Shown: positions 8,079-15,629 of the stretch, in pieces
How the letters are laid out: every line of letters starts with the position of its first letter
Position numbering within the stretch: position 1 is the stretch's first letter
From: Pseudomonas cremoris
GTDB taxonomy: Bacteria; Pseudomonadota; Gammaproteobacteria; Pseudomonadales; Pseudomonadaceae
DNA length: 64,000 nucleotides
Direction of reading: 5' to 3'
Assembly: GCF_014230465.1 (NCBI RefSeq)
Contig: NZ_JAAXCY010000007.1
Location: 62,001-126,000 of the forward strand
Position numbers and translations under genes: made by a program
The notes under the pieces: generated by a model
The model's database searches: none
What the model saw: only the letters and a program-made list of their open reading frames with translations
Told to the model about the DNA's origin: nothing

Positions 8079-8426
8079 ATGATCACCCCCCCCGAGGTCT
8101 TCAAAAGCCTGGCCGACGAAACCCGCACCCGCGCCACCCTGCTGATTGCTGATCAGGGCGAGCTGTGTGTCTGCGAGTTAATGTGTGCCCTGGACGACAG
8201 CCAGCCAAAGATCAGCCGCCATTTAGCGCAACTGCGCAGCAGTGGCTTGCTGCTCGACCGCCGACAGGGCCAGTGGGTGTATTACCGCCTTAACCCGGAC
8301 CTACCGAAGTGGGTTCACGAAATCCTGCAGGTGACGTCAAAAGCCAACACCGATTGGCTCAAGCAAAACGCTGCTCGCCTGCGGTGTATGAACGGCCGGC
8401 CTGTACGGGAAGCCGATTGCATCTGA
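8079..8426 (+). CDS. arsR: ArsR-family metalloid-responsive repressor
   Basis: The 115-residue winged-helix protein contains the ELCVCEL metal-binding motif (Cys30, Cys32) at the start of the DNA-recognition region, followed by DSQPKISRHLAQLRSSGLL, the recognition helix, and a WVYYRLNP wing. Binding of As(III)/Sb(III) to the cysteines releases DNA in this family. AAGGAG precedes the ATG. It is the first gene of arsR-arsC-arsH and probably represses its own operon through the site overlapping the promoter at 8023-8057. Confidence 0.95.
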   Translation: MITPPEVFKSLADETRTRATLLIADQGELCVCELMCALDDSQPKISRHLAQLRSSGLLLDRRQGQWVYYRLNPDLPKWVHEILQVTSKANTDWLKQNAARLRCMNGRPVREADCI

Positions 8427-8462
8427 TCCTCAAACGTCCGCCAAAAGCGGCAGGAGCAATCC

Positions 8463-8933
8463 ATGCGAGTCCTGTTCATGTGCACCGCCAACAGTTGCCG
8501 CAGCATCCTTTCAGAAGCGGTTTTCAATCACTTCGCGCCGCAGGGCATCGAGGCGATCAGTTCCGGGAGTTTCCCCAAGGGCCAGGTGTTGCCACGCAGC
8601 TTGTCCACGTTGCAGCAGGCCGGTATCGCTATCGATGGCCTGTACAGCAAAGGCAACGACGCATTCGAAGGCAACCCGCCAGACATCGTGATCACCGTGT
8701 GTGACAAGGCCGCTGGCGAAAGCTGTCCGGTGTATTTCGGCCCGGCGCTGAAAGCCCATTGGGGGTTGGAAGACCCCTCGGATGTGACGGGAGACGAGGC
8801 CGCGATCGACGCAGCGTTCAACGCCACATTGGCGCGCATTGAAAAACGCTGCCAAGCCTTCCTCGCCCTGTCCCTCGGCACCATCAGCCGTGACGCGCTC
8901 AAAACTGAGCTTGAACGAATTGCCACGCTCTGA
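8463..8933 (+). CDS. arsC: Arsenate reductase, thioredoxin-linked low-MW-phosphatase type
   Basis: The 156-residue enzyme reduces As(V) to As(III). It shows the phosphatase loop C7-x5-R13 (MCTANSCRS) and two further cysteines (VITVCDKA and ESCPV, Cys80 and Cys88) in the positions of the triple-Cys relay used by thioredoxin-coupled ArsC. A QVLPRSL segment is also typical. It lies 36 bp after arsR and 9 bp before arsH. The arsenite it makes needs an exit route, but no arsB or acr3 is in the operon. Confidence 0.93.
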   Translation: MRVLFMCTANSCRSILSEAVFNHFAPQGIEAISSGSFPKGQVLPRSLSTLQQAGIAIDGLYSKGNDAFEGNPPDIVITVCDKAAGESCPVYFGPALKAHWGLEDPSDVTGDEAAIDAAFNATLARIEKRCQAFLALSLGTISRDALKTELERIATL

Positions 8934-8942
8934 GGAGGATTT

Positions 8943-9641
8943 ATGTCTGACTATCTACCCAATGTGGACCTGAGCCTGTTCGACGATGTACGACCGTCGA
9001 CGCTGGACCCACACAAACCACGCATTCTGTTGCTCTACGGGTCGACCCGTGAGCGCTCGTTCAGCCGCCTGTTGGTGGAAGAGGCCGCGCGCCTGCTGGA
9101 ACATTTTGGTGCCGAGACACGCATCTTCAACCCCTCCGGTTTGCCGTTGCCAGACGACGCCCCGGTCGATCACCCCAAGGTGCAAGAGCTGCGCGACCTG
9201 GTGTTGTGGTCGGAAGGGCAGGTGTGGTGTTCCCCGGAGCGACACGGCGCGATGTCTGCAGTGTTCAAGGCGCAGATCGACTGGGTACCGCTGGAGCTGG
9301 GAGCCGTGCGCCCGACACAGGGCAAGACGTTGGCGGTGATGCAGGTCTGCGGCGGCTCGCAGTCGTTCAATGTGGTGAATCAGCTGCGGGTACTGGGTCG
9401 CTGGATGCGTATGTTCACCATCCCCAACCAGTCATCGGTGCCCAAGGCTTATATGGAATTCGACGAGGCTGGGCGGATGAAACCGTCGCCGTTTTATGAT
9501 CGTGTTGTCGACGTGATGGAAGAGTTGGTGAAGTTCACCGTGCTGCTGAGGGATCGCCAGGCGTTCCTGGTGGACCGCTATTCGGAGCGCAAAGAGTCGG
9601 CTGAGCAACTGATGGCGCGAGTAAACCAGCGTTCCATTTGA
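8943..9641 (+). CDS. arsH: ArsH organoarsenical oxidase / NADPH-FMN reductase
   Basis: The 232-residue flavoprotein shows [19 protein letters not shown], the FMN phosphate-binding loop, and the [20 protein letters not shown] and [18 protein letters not shown] segments diagnostic of ArsH. Family members oxidise trivalent methylated or aromatic arsenicals and confer resistance to them. A GAGGAGG ribosome site precedes the ATG. It is the last gene of the operon. Confidence 0.95.
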   Translation: MSDYLPNVDLSLFDDVRPSTLDPHKPRILLLYGSTRERSFSRLLVEEAARLLEHFGAETRIFNPSGLPLPDDAPVDHPKVQELRDLVLWSEGQVWCSPERHGAMSAVFKAQIDWVPLELGAVRPTQGKTLAVMQVCGGSQSFNVVNQLRVLGRWMRMFTIPNQSSVPKAYMEFDEAGRMKPSPFYDRVVDVMEELVKFTVLLRDRQAFLVDRYSERKESAEQLMARVNQRSI

Positions 9642-9788
9642 GCGGCAGCGTGACTCGCTCTCCGTTATGCGCATTTATGCGTTTTTGATATCAGTCCTAT
9701 ACGACTTACCCCATTTATCCATCAATGCCGGACCCGTTAACGTGCTCCCCACGCCATTACTCAATGATCGACCGGGAGCACTCACACG

Positions 9789-10841
9789 ATGCGAACCACC
9801 CTGAAAGCCTCTTTCATGGCTGCCATGATCGGCATGTCGGGCGCCGAACTCCAGGCGGCTGACTACAAGCAAAACCCCTTCACCCTGGTCTACGACGGCG
9901 CGTTGAAAAAGAACGAGCCGGGCAAGGTCAACATTCACCCCGTGAGCTACACGCTCAACGGCCTGGTCATCGCCGCCAACGTCTACACCCCAGCTGGCTA
10001 TGAGGCGAGCAAGACGTACCCGGTGATCGTGATCGCGCACCCCAACGGCGGGGTAAAGGAGCAGGTCGCCGGGCTGTATGCCCAGCGTATGGCCGACCAA
10101 GGCTACATCACGATCACGGCAGATGCGGCGTATCAAGGCGCCAGTGGCGGTGAGCCGCGCAATGTCGACAAGCCGGCCTCACGCATCGAGGACATCCATG
10201 GCATGGCCGACTTCATCGCCAATTATCCCGGTGCCGACGCTTCGCGCCTGGGCCTGTTGGGGATCTGTGGCGGCGGTGGATATTCCTTGGCGGCCGCGCG
10301 CACCGACAAGCGTTTTGCGTCGATTGCTACCGTGAGCATGTTCAACTCGGGGTTGGTGCGCCGCAATGGCTACCAGGACTCACAAGTGGACACGATCCAA
10401 CAGCGCTTGCAGCAGGCGTCGGCAGCACGTGCGCAGGAAGCTGCGGGTGGCGCGGTGGTGTACACCGGCGATGTGCAGCTGACTGACGAACAGGTCGCCA
10501 AGCTGCCGTTCGACCTGTATCGCCAGGGCTTTGAGTACTACGGCAAGACCCACGCCCACCCGAATTCCACCTTCAAGTACACCCTGAGCAGCCTGCTGGA
10601 TTTGATGAGCTTTGACGCCACCGACCAGATCGAACTGATCGATAAACCGTTGCTGATGATCGCAGGCAGCAAGGCCGACAGCCTCTACATGAGCGAGCAG
10701 GCCTTCGCCAAGGCAACCGGTACCCAGGACAAGCAGTTGTTCAAGATCGACGGCGCAACGCACATCGAGACGTATTGGGTGCCCGCGTATGTGGATATTG
10801 CCATCGCGCAACTGAGCGCCTTCTACGCCAGAACCCTTTGA
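9789..10841 (+). CDS. Exported dienelactone-hydrolase-like alpha/beta hydrolase
   Basis: The 350-residue protein has a short signal peptide (MRTTLKASFMAAMIGMSGAELQAA) and an alpha/beta hydrolase core. The nucleophile elbow reads GICGGGG with Cys near residue 160, as in dienelactone-hydrolase relatives such as the YcjY-like group, where Cys or Ser can be the nucleophile. A late Asp (GSKADSLYM) and His (DGATHIETY) complete a plausible triad. The physiological substrate is unknown. The cupin/CMD gene follows 17 bp downstream, so the two are likely co-expressed in the periplasm. Confidence 0.85.
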   Translation: MRTTLKASFMAAMIGMSGAELQAADYKQNPFTLVYDGALKKNEPGKVNIHPVSYTLNGLVIAANVYTPAGYEASKTYPVIVIAHPNGGVKEQVAGLYAQRMADQGYITITADAAYQGASGGEPRNVDKPASRIEDIHGMADFIANYPGADASRLGLLGICGGGGYSLAAARTDKRFASIATVSMFNSGLVRRNGYQDSQVDTIQQRLQQASAARAQEAAGGAVVYTGDVQLTDEQVAKLPFDLYRQGFEYYGKTHAHPNSTFKYTLSSLLDLMSFDATDQIELIDKPLLMIAGSKADSLYMSEQAFAKATGTQDKQLFKIDGATHIETYWVPAYVDIAIAQLSAFYARTL

Positions 10842-10858
10842 TTCGGAGAGCCCGCACC

Positions 10859-11971
10859 ATGAATAAGACCCTTCTTGGCCTCGCGATGTGCGCGACGGCA
10901 CCGTTTGCCGCAGGCGCGGACAGCCTTGCCGAATCCCAGCAGATTCGCCGTGCCAACAGCCAGGCTTCGGTGGCCGGCCCCGAGGACTATTTCTCTGGGC
11001 AGGTGCGCGTCGATCCACTGTTTCCGGCCACGGATGAGCTCAGCGCTTCAGGTGCCTACGTCAGCTTCGAGCCGGGCGCACGTTCGGCGTGGCACACGCA
11101 CCCGGCGGGTCAGCGGCTGGTGGTGATGTCGGGCGTTGGGCTGACTCAGGAGTGGGGCAAGCCGGTGCAACGGATCTTGCCGGGCGACGTCATCGTTTGC
11201 CCGCCAGGCGTCAAGCACTGGCACGGCGCGGCGCCGAACAGCGCGATGACGCACCTGGCGGTGACCGGCACGGTGGGCGGTAAAAACGTCGACTGGCTGG
11301 AAAAAGTCACCGACGCCGAGTACGGCGCCTCGCTAAACAGACCCGCCAGCAGCGAGACCGCGCTGTCGGCCAAGCAACAGTCGATACCCTTGATTGCTGC
11401 AGCGATGGCCACCAGCAATCTGCCCGCACTTAATACGGCACTGAATCAAGGTCTGGACGCTGGGTTGTCCATCAGCGAGGCGAAGGAAATTCTGGTGCAG
11501 CTTTACGCCTACGTCGGCTTCCCTCGCAGCCTGAACGCGCTGGGTGAGTTGATGCGGGTAGTAGAGGCGCGCAAGCAACGGGGGATCAAGGATGAGCAGG
11601 GGCGCGAGCCGATGGCGGTTATTCCCGTCGGCGAGCAGTTGCTGGTGCTGGGCAAGGCCAACCAAACGAAAATCGCCGGCGCAGAGGTGAAGGGCCCGTT
11701 GTTCGATTTCGCCCCGGTGATCAATCAATACCTGCAGGCGCATCTGTTCGGCGACATCTTTGCCCGAGACAACCTCGACTGGCAGAGCCGCGAGTTGGCG
11801 ACGGTTGCCGCGTTGGCCGCCACACCGGGTGTAGAGTCGCAGTTACGTTCCCACGTCGCCGCCAGCCTGCGGGTGGGGGTGACGGTGGAGCAATTGCGCC
11901 AACTGGTGCGATTGCTCGAAGAGCAGGGCAACGTCGAAGCGGCCCGACGTGCCAGCGCAATGCTGGAATAG
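10859..11971 (+). CDS. Exported cupin plus carboxymuconolactone-decarboxylase-like protein
   Basis: The 370-residue protein starts at the ATG preceded by GGAGAG and has a signal peptide (MNKTLLGLAMCATAPFAAGA). A cupin domain follows, with metal-ligand pattern HTHPAGQ ... GDVIVCPPGVKHWHGAAP at residues ~80-130. Two CMD (AhpD-like) helical units follow around residues 170-250 and 290-360 (AKEILVQLYAYVGFPRSLNAL). Fusions of this type occur next to LysR regulators and small hydrolases in Pseudomonas; a role in detoxifying reactive carbonyls or lactones is plausible but unproved. Confidence 0.85.
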   Translation: MNKTLLGLAMCATAPFAAGADSLAESQQIRRANSQASVAGPEDYFSGQVRVDPLFPATDELSASGAYVSFEPGARSAWHTHPAGQRLVVMSGVGLTQEWGKPVQRILPGDVIVCPPGVKHWHGAAPNSAMTHLAVTGTVGGKNVDWLEKVTDAEYGASLNRPASSETALSAKQQSIPLIAAAMATSNLPALNTALNQGLDAGLSISEAKEILVQLYAYVGFPRSLNALGELMRVVEARKQRGIKDEQGREPMAVIPVGEQLLVLGKANQTKIAGAEVKGPLFDFAPVINQYLQAHLFGDIFARDNLDWQSRELATVAALAATPGVESQLRSHVAASLRVGVTVEQLRQLVRLLEEQGNVEAARRASAMLE

Positions 11972-11983
11972 TTATTCCGGTAG

Positions 11984-12123
11984 TTTGTAGTGAGCGGGCT
12001 TGCCCCGCGCTGGGTGGCGAAGCCGCCCTAAACCCGGCCTACGCGGTTTTGCAGTAAGAACTGCGGTGACTGGATTTAGGGCGGCTTCGCCACCCAGCGC
12101 GGGACAAGCCCGCTCACTACAAA
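11984..12123. repeat. REPIN-like inverted pair of REP sequences (copy 2)
   Basis: Same outer sequence as copies 1 and 3, with inner stems GGGTGGCGAAGCCGCCC on the left and its complement on the right. It lies between two convergent genes. Its right edge provides the TAG stop (12117-12119) of the LysR gene, while the left gene ends 13 bp before the element. Confidence 0.9.
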
Positions 12124-13028
12124 CCCGGCATTAGTGACGGGGGGTAGCGCAAGGTCTCGCGCAGCAAGGTGAATGCCGGTGAGCTCTGGCGCCGGCTCGG
12201 GTAGTACAAGTGGTACCCCGAGAACGGCTCGCACCAGTCTTCCAGCACCCGCACCAGACGGCCCTGCGCCACATGTTCCAGCACCAGGTCTTCGGGCATA
12301 TACGCCAAGCCCAAGCCCTGCAGCGCTGCTTCCATGCGCATGGCGATGGTGTTGAACACCAGTTGGCCTTCGACGCGTACGTTCAATTCCTGTCCGTTCT
12401 TTTCAAACTCCCATACATACAAGCCGCCATGGGTCGGCATGCGCAGGGTGATGCAGTTGTGGGTCATCAAGTCGTTGGGAATTGTCGGCAGCGGGTAGCG
12501 GGCGAAATACGCTGGCGAGCCGACCACCGCCATGCGCATGTCCGGGCCGATGCGCATCGCGATCATGTCCTTGGCCACTTGCTCCCCCAATCGCACGCCT
12601 GCATCGAAACCTTGCGCCACGATATCGGTGAAGCCGTAGTCGACGATGATCTCGATATTGAGGTCGGGATTGTCCGGAAGCAGCTTGGCCAGCACTGGAT
12701 GCAGCACGCTGATTGCACAATGTTCGCCTGCCGTGATGCGCAGCTTGCCCATCGGCTTGTCGCGGTATTCGCTGAGAGAGGCCAGCTCGCTGTCGATCTC
12801 CTCGAACCGCGGCGCGATCACCCGCAGCAGATGCTCACCGGCCTCGGTCGCCGACACGCTGCGCGTGGTGCGGGCCAGCAAGCGCACGCCGAGGCGCTCC
12901 TCGAGCTGGCGCATGGCGCGGCTCAAGGCGGGCTGCGACATGCCTAGCCGAGCGGCCGCGCGGGTGAAGCTGCGCTCCTGGGCCACGATGGCGAAGAGTG
13001 CCAGTTGGTCGTAGCGTTCGGTGGTCAT
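12117..13028 (-). CDS. LysR-family transcriptional regulator
   Basis: The 303-residue protein has the N-terminal HTH of LysR regulators (FTRAAARLGMSQPALSRAMRQLEERLGVRLL, residues ~20-50) and a periplasmic-binding-type effector domain (LRITAGEHCAISVLHP, MRIGPDMRMAVVGSP). It belongs to the group resembling regulators of oxidoreductase and efflux genes. It is convergent with the hydrolase-cupin pair, which could be its target together with a distant promoter. The stop codon is donated by the REP element. Confidence 0.92.
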   Translation of the reverse strand: MTTERYDQLALFAIVAQERSFTRAAARLGMSQPALSRAMRQLEERLGVRLLARTTRSVSATEAGEHLLRVIAPRFEEIDSELASLSEYRDKPMGKLRITAGEHCAISVLHPVLAKLLPDNPDLNIEIIVDYGFTDIVAQGFDAGVRLGEQVAKDMIAMRIGPDMRMAVVGSPAYFARYPLPTIPNDLMTHNCITLRMPTHGGLYVWEFEKNGQELNVRVEGQLVFNTIAMRMEAALQGLGLAYMPEDLVLEHVAQGRLVRVLEDWCEPFSGYHLYYPSRRQSSPAFTLLRETLRYPPSLMPGL

Positions 13029-13104
13029 TGATGCGTCTCTGGTATGAACAGAGTGTGATTATGCCTGTTGTAGCGAGGTGCTCTCACAATTTGTAGGCCT
13101 TGGG

Positions 13105-13725
13105 TCACTCGGCGGACGAGCCTTCCTTCAACATCACCAGTGCCCCCACGATCAGGGCCTGCATCCCTTGTTCCAGCTCAATTTCCATCTCCGCTTCTTC
13201 GGTAGCGCGATCCGTTTCCACCACGGGCTCCCGTTGGGTGACCGTATACACCGTGTCGGCCACGGCCATGCAGTGGAACGCCACCGTGGCGAGCAACCAG
13301 CGCGCCTGATCCTGGCTGACGCCAAATGCCTGGGCGATAAGCGCTTGGTGGCCGTGGATCTTGGCCAGCATCGGCTCAGTCGCGGCCGCCCTGCGGATGA
13401 CGAAAGGCGTGAGCCCCGGGTGCGCCTTGACGAACTCCCGGACCGAGGTGGCGAACACGATCAGGTACTCGCGCAAGCCACCGTCCTTGTCGCCGCAATC
13501 CTGGGGAATCTGCCAGCGCGTGAAGATTTCCTCGGCGACCAGCGCTTTGAGCGCCTCGAGGTTGGCCACGTGTTTATACAGCGCCATATGGCTCACACCC
13601 AGCGCCGCCGCGAGGCCGACGAAGGTGATGTTGGGCAGGCCCATCTCTATACCGGCTTCGACGATTCGCTCCCGTGTGATGCTCGGCGGGCGTCCGCGGG
13701 TGGCCGGTTTTTTTGCGGGTTCCAT
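13105..13725 (-). CDS. TetR-family regulator divergent from siderophore transport genes
   Basis: The 206-residue protein has a basic N-terminal arm (MEPAKKPATRGRPPS), a TetR HTH (ITFVGLAAALGVSHMALYKHVANLEALK, residues ~33-60) and a C-terminal ligand/dimer domain. It starts 116 bp from the first ABC exporter gene on the opposite strand, so it very probably controls that operon. An ATTAGTT-N11-AACTAAA repeat in the shared promoter is the best operator candidate. Its ligand may be the transported siderophore or a related molecule; that is inference. Confidence 0.9.
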   Translation of the reverse strand: MEPAKKPATRGRPPSITRERIVEAGIEMGLPNITFVGLAAALGVSHMALYKHVANLEALKALVAEEIFTRWQIPQDCGDKDGGLREYLIVFATSVREFVKAHPGLTPFVIRRAAATEPMLAKIHGHQALIAQAFGVSQDQARWLLATVAFHCMAVADTVYTVTQREPVVETDRATEEAEMEIELEQGMQALIVGALVMLKEGSSAE

Positions 13726-13764
13726 AGGTATTCCTTAATCACTGAACACAAGGTTGTAGCTGTC

Positions 13765-13823
13765 TTGTCGGGTTTACGCAAATTAGTTTATAGTCATGCA
13801 ACTAAATATGATTCTGATTCTCA
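13765..13823 (+). promoter_or_regulatory. Siderophore-locus promoter with candidate TetR operator and Fur box
   Basis: A TTGTCG (13765-13770) and TATAGT (13789-13794) pair, 18 bp apart, forms a sigma-70 type promoter. An inverted repeat ATTAGTT (13782-13788) / AACTAAA (13800-13806) overlaps the -10 box. TGATTCTGATTCTCA (13809-13823) matches 11 of 14 defined positions of the 7-1-7 Fur motif (TGATAAT-N-ATTATCA). Together these suggest double control by iron and the divergent TetR. Confidence 0.55.
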
Positions 13824-13841
13824 AACGGACCTTTTCTCGCA

Positions 13842-15629
13842 ATGGACTCTCCTGACACGGCCTCGGCCAACCCCACTGTCGAAGGCACGCTTAGCCGGGT
13901 ATTGACGCCTATCCGTGGGCGCCTGATGGTTGCCGCGCTGTTGGCCGCCGTCGGTGCGATGCTGACCCTGGTGCCCCTGGCCGGTATCGCCCATATCGCT
14001 CGACGCTTGCTCGGCGATGCTGGCAGCATATCCAGTGAACTGTGGTGGGTGGCGGGCTTGAGCATCGCGAGCCTGTTTGTGGGCATGGCGCTGATTTTTG
14101 CGGGTGAACTGCTGGCCCACCTGGCCGACAACCGCCTCACACACCACTTGCGCCAAGCCATCACGCAACGCCTGAGCCGGGTGCCGCTGGGCTGGTTCAG
14201 CAGTCGCGCGTCGGGTGAAATCAAGCGGGCGGTGCAGGACGACATCAACACCCTGCACAGCCTCACCGCGCACTTCTATACCACCACCGGGCGAGCAGGC
14301 GGCGCCGTACTGATCTCGATGGTCTACCTGTTCGCCATGGACTGGCGCCTGGCGCTGATTGCACTGCTGCCATTCGCCGGTTATTTCCTGTTCCTTAAAC
14401 GGGCCATGCGCGCCAGCGGCGCGAGTATGCAGCAATTTATCGGCGGCATGGACCGCATCAGCAATGCGGTGGAGGAGTTCGTCAAAGGCATTCCGGTGGT
14501 CAAGGCCTTCGGTGTCAGTGGCAAGGCGCACAGCGCTTACCGCCAAGCGATCGATGCGTTCGCCGAAGCGTTCATCGACTTCACCCGTCCGCTGGTGGCT
14601 TCGATGGCGAATGCCAACGCGATGATTGCGCCGGTCACCGTGCTCTGCGTGGTGCTGGTGGCGGGCACGCTGTTTGTCAGCCTGGGTTGGATAATGCCGC
14701 TGGATCTGCTGCCGTTTGTGCTGGTGGCGCCAGGCTTGAGTGCGCCGTTGTTGCTGTTGCACTACATCACCCACGACCTCAACAACGCCACGGGCGCCGC
14801 CCAGCGTGTGCACGCGCTGCTCGACACGCCAACGCTGTCGCAGCCATCGGTGCACACACAGCAACTGCCGAGGGGCAGCGAGATCCGCTTCGAGCAGGTC
14901 GGTTATGGCTATGGGCCCGACAATCCGGTGCTGACAGATATCAGCTTCACGCTGCAACCGGGTACCACCACAGCGGTTGTCGGGCCGTCGGGTGCCGGCA
15001 AGTCGACACTGGCGCGCCTGCTGCTGCGTTTCTTCGACCCCGGCTCCGGGCGTATCACCCTCGGTGGCGTGGACCTGCGAAACATCGAGACCGAGCGGCT
15101 TTACCAACGCATCGGGTTCGTGTTGCAGGAGGTACGCCTGATCAACGCCAGCGTGCGCGACAACATCGCCCTCGGCAGGCCCTCAGCTACAGCGCAAGAC
15201 ATCGAAGACGCCGCACGCACCGCGAATATCCACGAGCGCATCCTGTGTCTGCCCCGGGGCTATGACTCGGTCATCGGCGAAGACGCTCAGCTTTCCGGCG
15301 GCGAGCAGCAGCGCGTGAGCATCGCCCGTGCGGTGCTGGTGAACCCGCCGGTGCTGATCCTCGATGAGGCCACTGCCGCTGCGGATGCCGAGAACGAAGT
15401 GGCGATCCAGCAAGCCCTGTCGCGCTTCGCCCAGGGCCGCACGTTGTTGGTCATCGCCCATCGGCTCGACACCGTGATGCACGCCGACCAGATCCTGGTC
15501 GTTGATCAAGGCCGCGTGGTTGAGCAGGGGCGGCATGCCGACTTGCTGGCTCGTGAAGGGCTCTACGCACGCCTTTGGCACCTGGGCGACTACGCCCGCG
15601 ACGAACAACCGGTGGTGCAACCATGCTGA
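13842..15629 (+). CDS. ABC exporter half-transporter (TMD-NBD fusion), siderophore locus
   Basis: The 595-residue protein has six predicted membrane helices in the first ~310 residues and a nucleotide-binding domain with Walker A GPSGAGKST (~381-389), Q-loop FVLQEV, signature LSGGEQQR and Walker B ILDEATAAADAENE. The D-loop region AAAD departs from the usual SALD, as seen in several siderophore ABC proteins. Homologues (IrtA/YbtP and BarA types) move siderophores across the inner membrane in either direction. Its stop overlaps the start of the partner gene by 7 bp, implying a heterodimer. Confidence 0.9.
   Translation: MDSPDTASANPTVEGTLSRVLTPIRGRLMVAALLAAVGAMLTLVPLAGIAHIARRLLGDAGSISSELWWVAGLSIASLFVGMALIFAGELLAHLADNRLTHHLRQAITQRLSRVPLGWFSSRASGEIKRAVQDDINTLHSLTAHFYTTTGRAGGAVLISMVYLFAMDWRLALIALLPFAGYFLFLKRAMRASGASMQQFIGGMDRISNAVEEFVKGIPVVKAFGVSGKAHSAYRQAIDAFAEAFIDFTRPLVASMANANAMIAPVTVLCVVLVAGTLFVSLGWIMPLDLLPFVLVAPGLSAPLLLLHYITHDLNNATGAAQRVHALLDTPTLSQPSVHTQQLPRGSEIRFEQVGYGYGPDNPVLTDISFTLQPGTTTAVVGPSGAGKSTLARLLLRFFDPGSGRITLGGVDLRNIETERLYQRIGFVLQEVRLINASVRDNIALGRPSATAQDIEDAARTANIHERILCLPRGYDSVIGEDAQLSGGEQQRVSIARAVLVNPPVLILDEATAAADAENEVAIQQALSRFAQGRTLLVIAHRLDTVMHADQILVVDQGRVVEQGRHADLLAREGLYARLWHLGDYARDEQPVVQPC

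Noticed and set aside
9675..10136. 153-codon minus-strand frame over the start of the dienelactone-hydrolase-like gene
   Set aside because: Antisense shadow without domain support.
13821..15107. Long open frame of 428 codons on the minus strand opposite the first ABC exporter
   Set aside because: It is antisense to a gene with full ABC motifs, has His/Gln/Arg-rich low-complexity sequence typical of GC-rich shadow frames, and no ribosome site.
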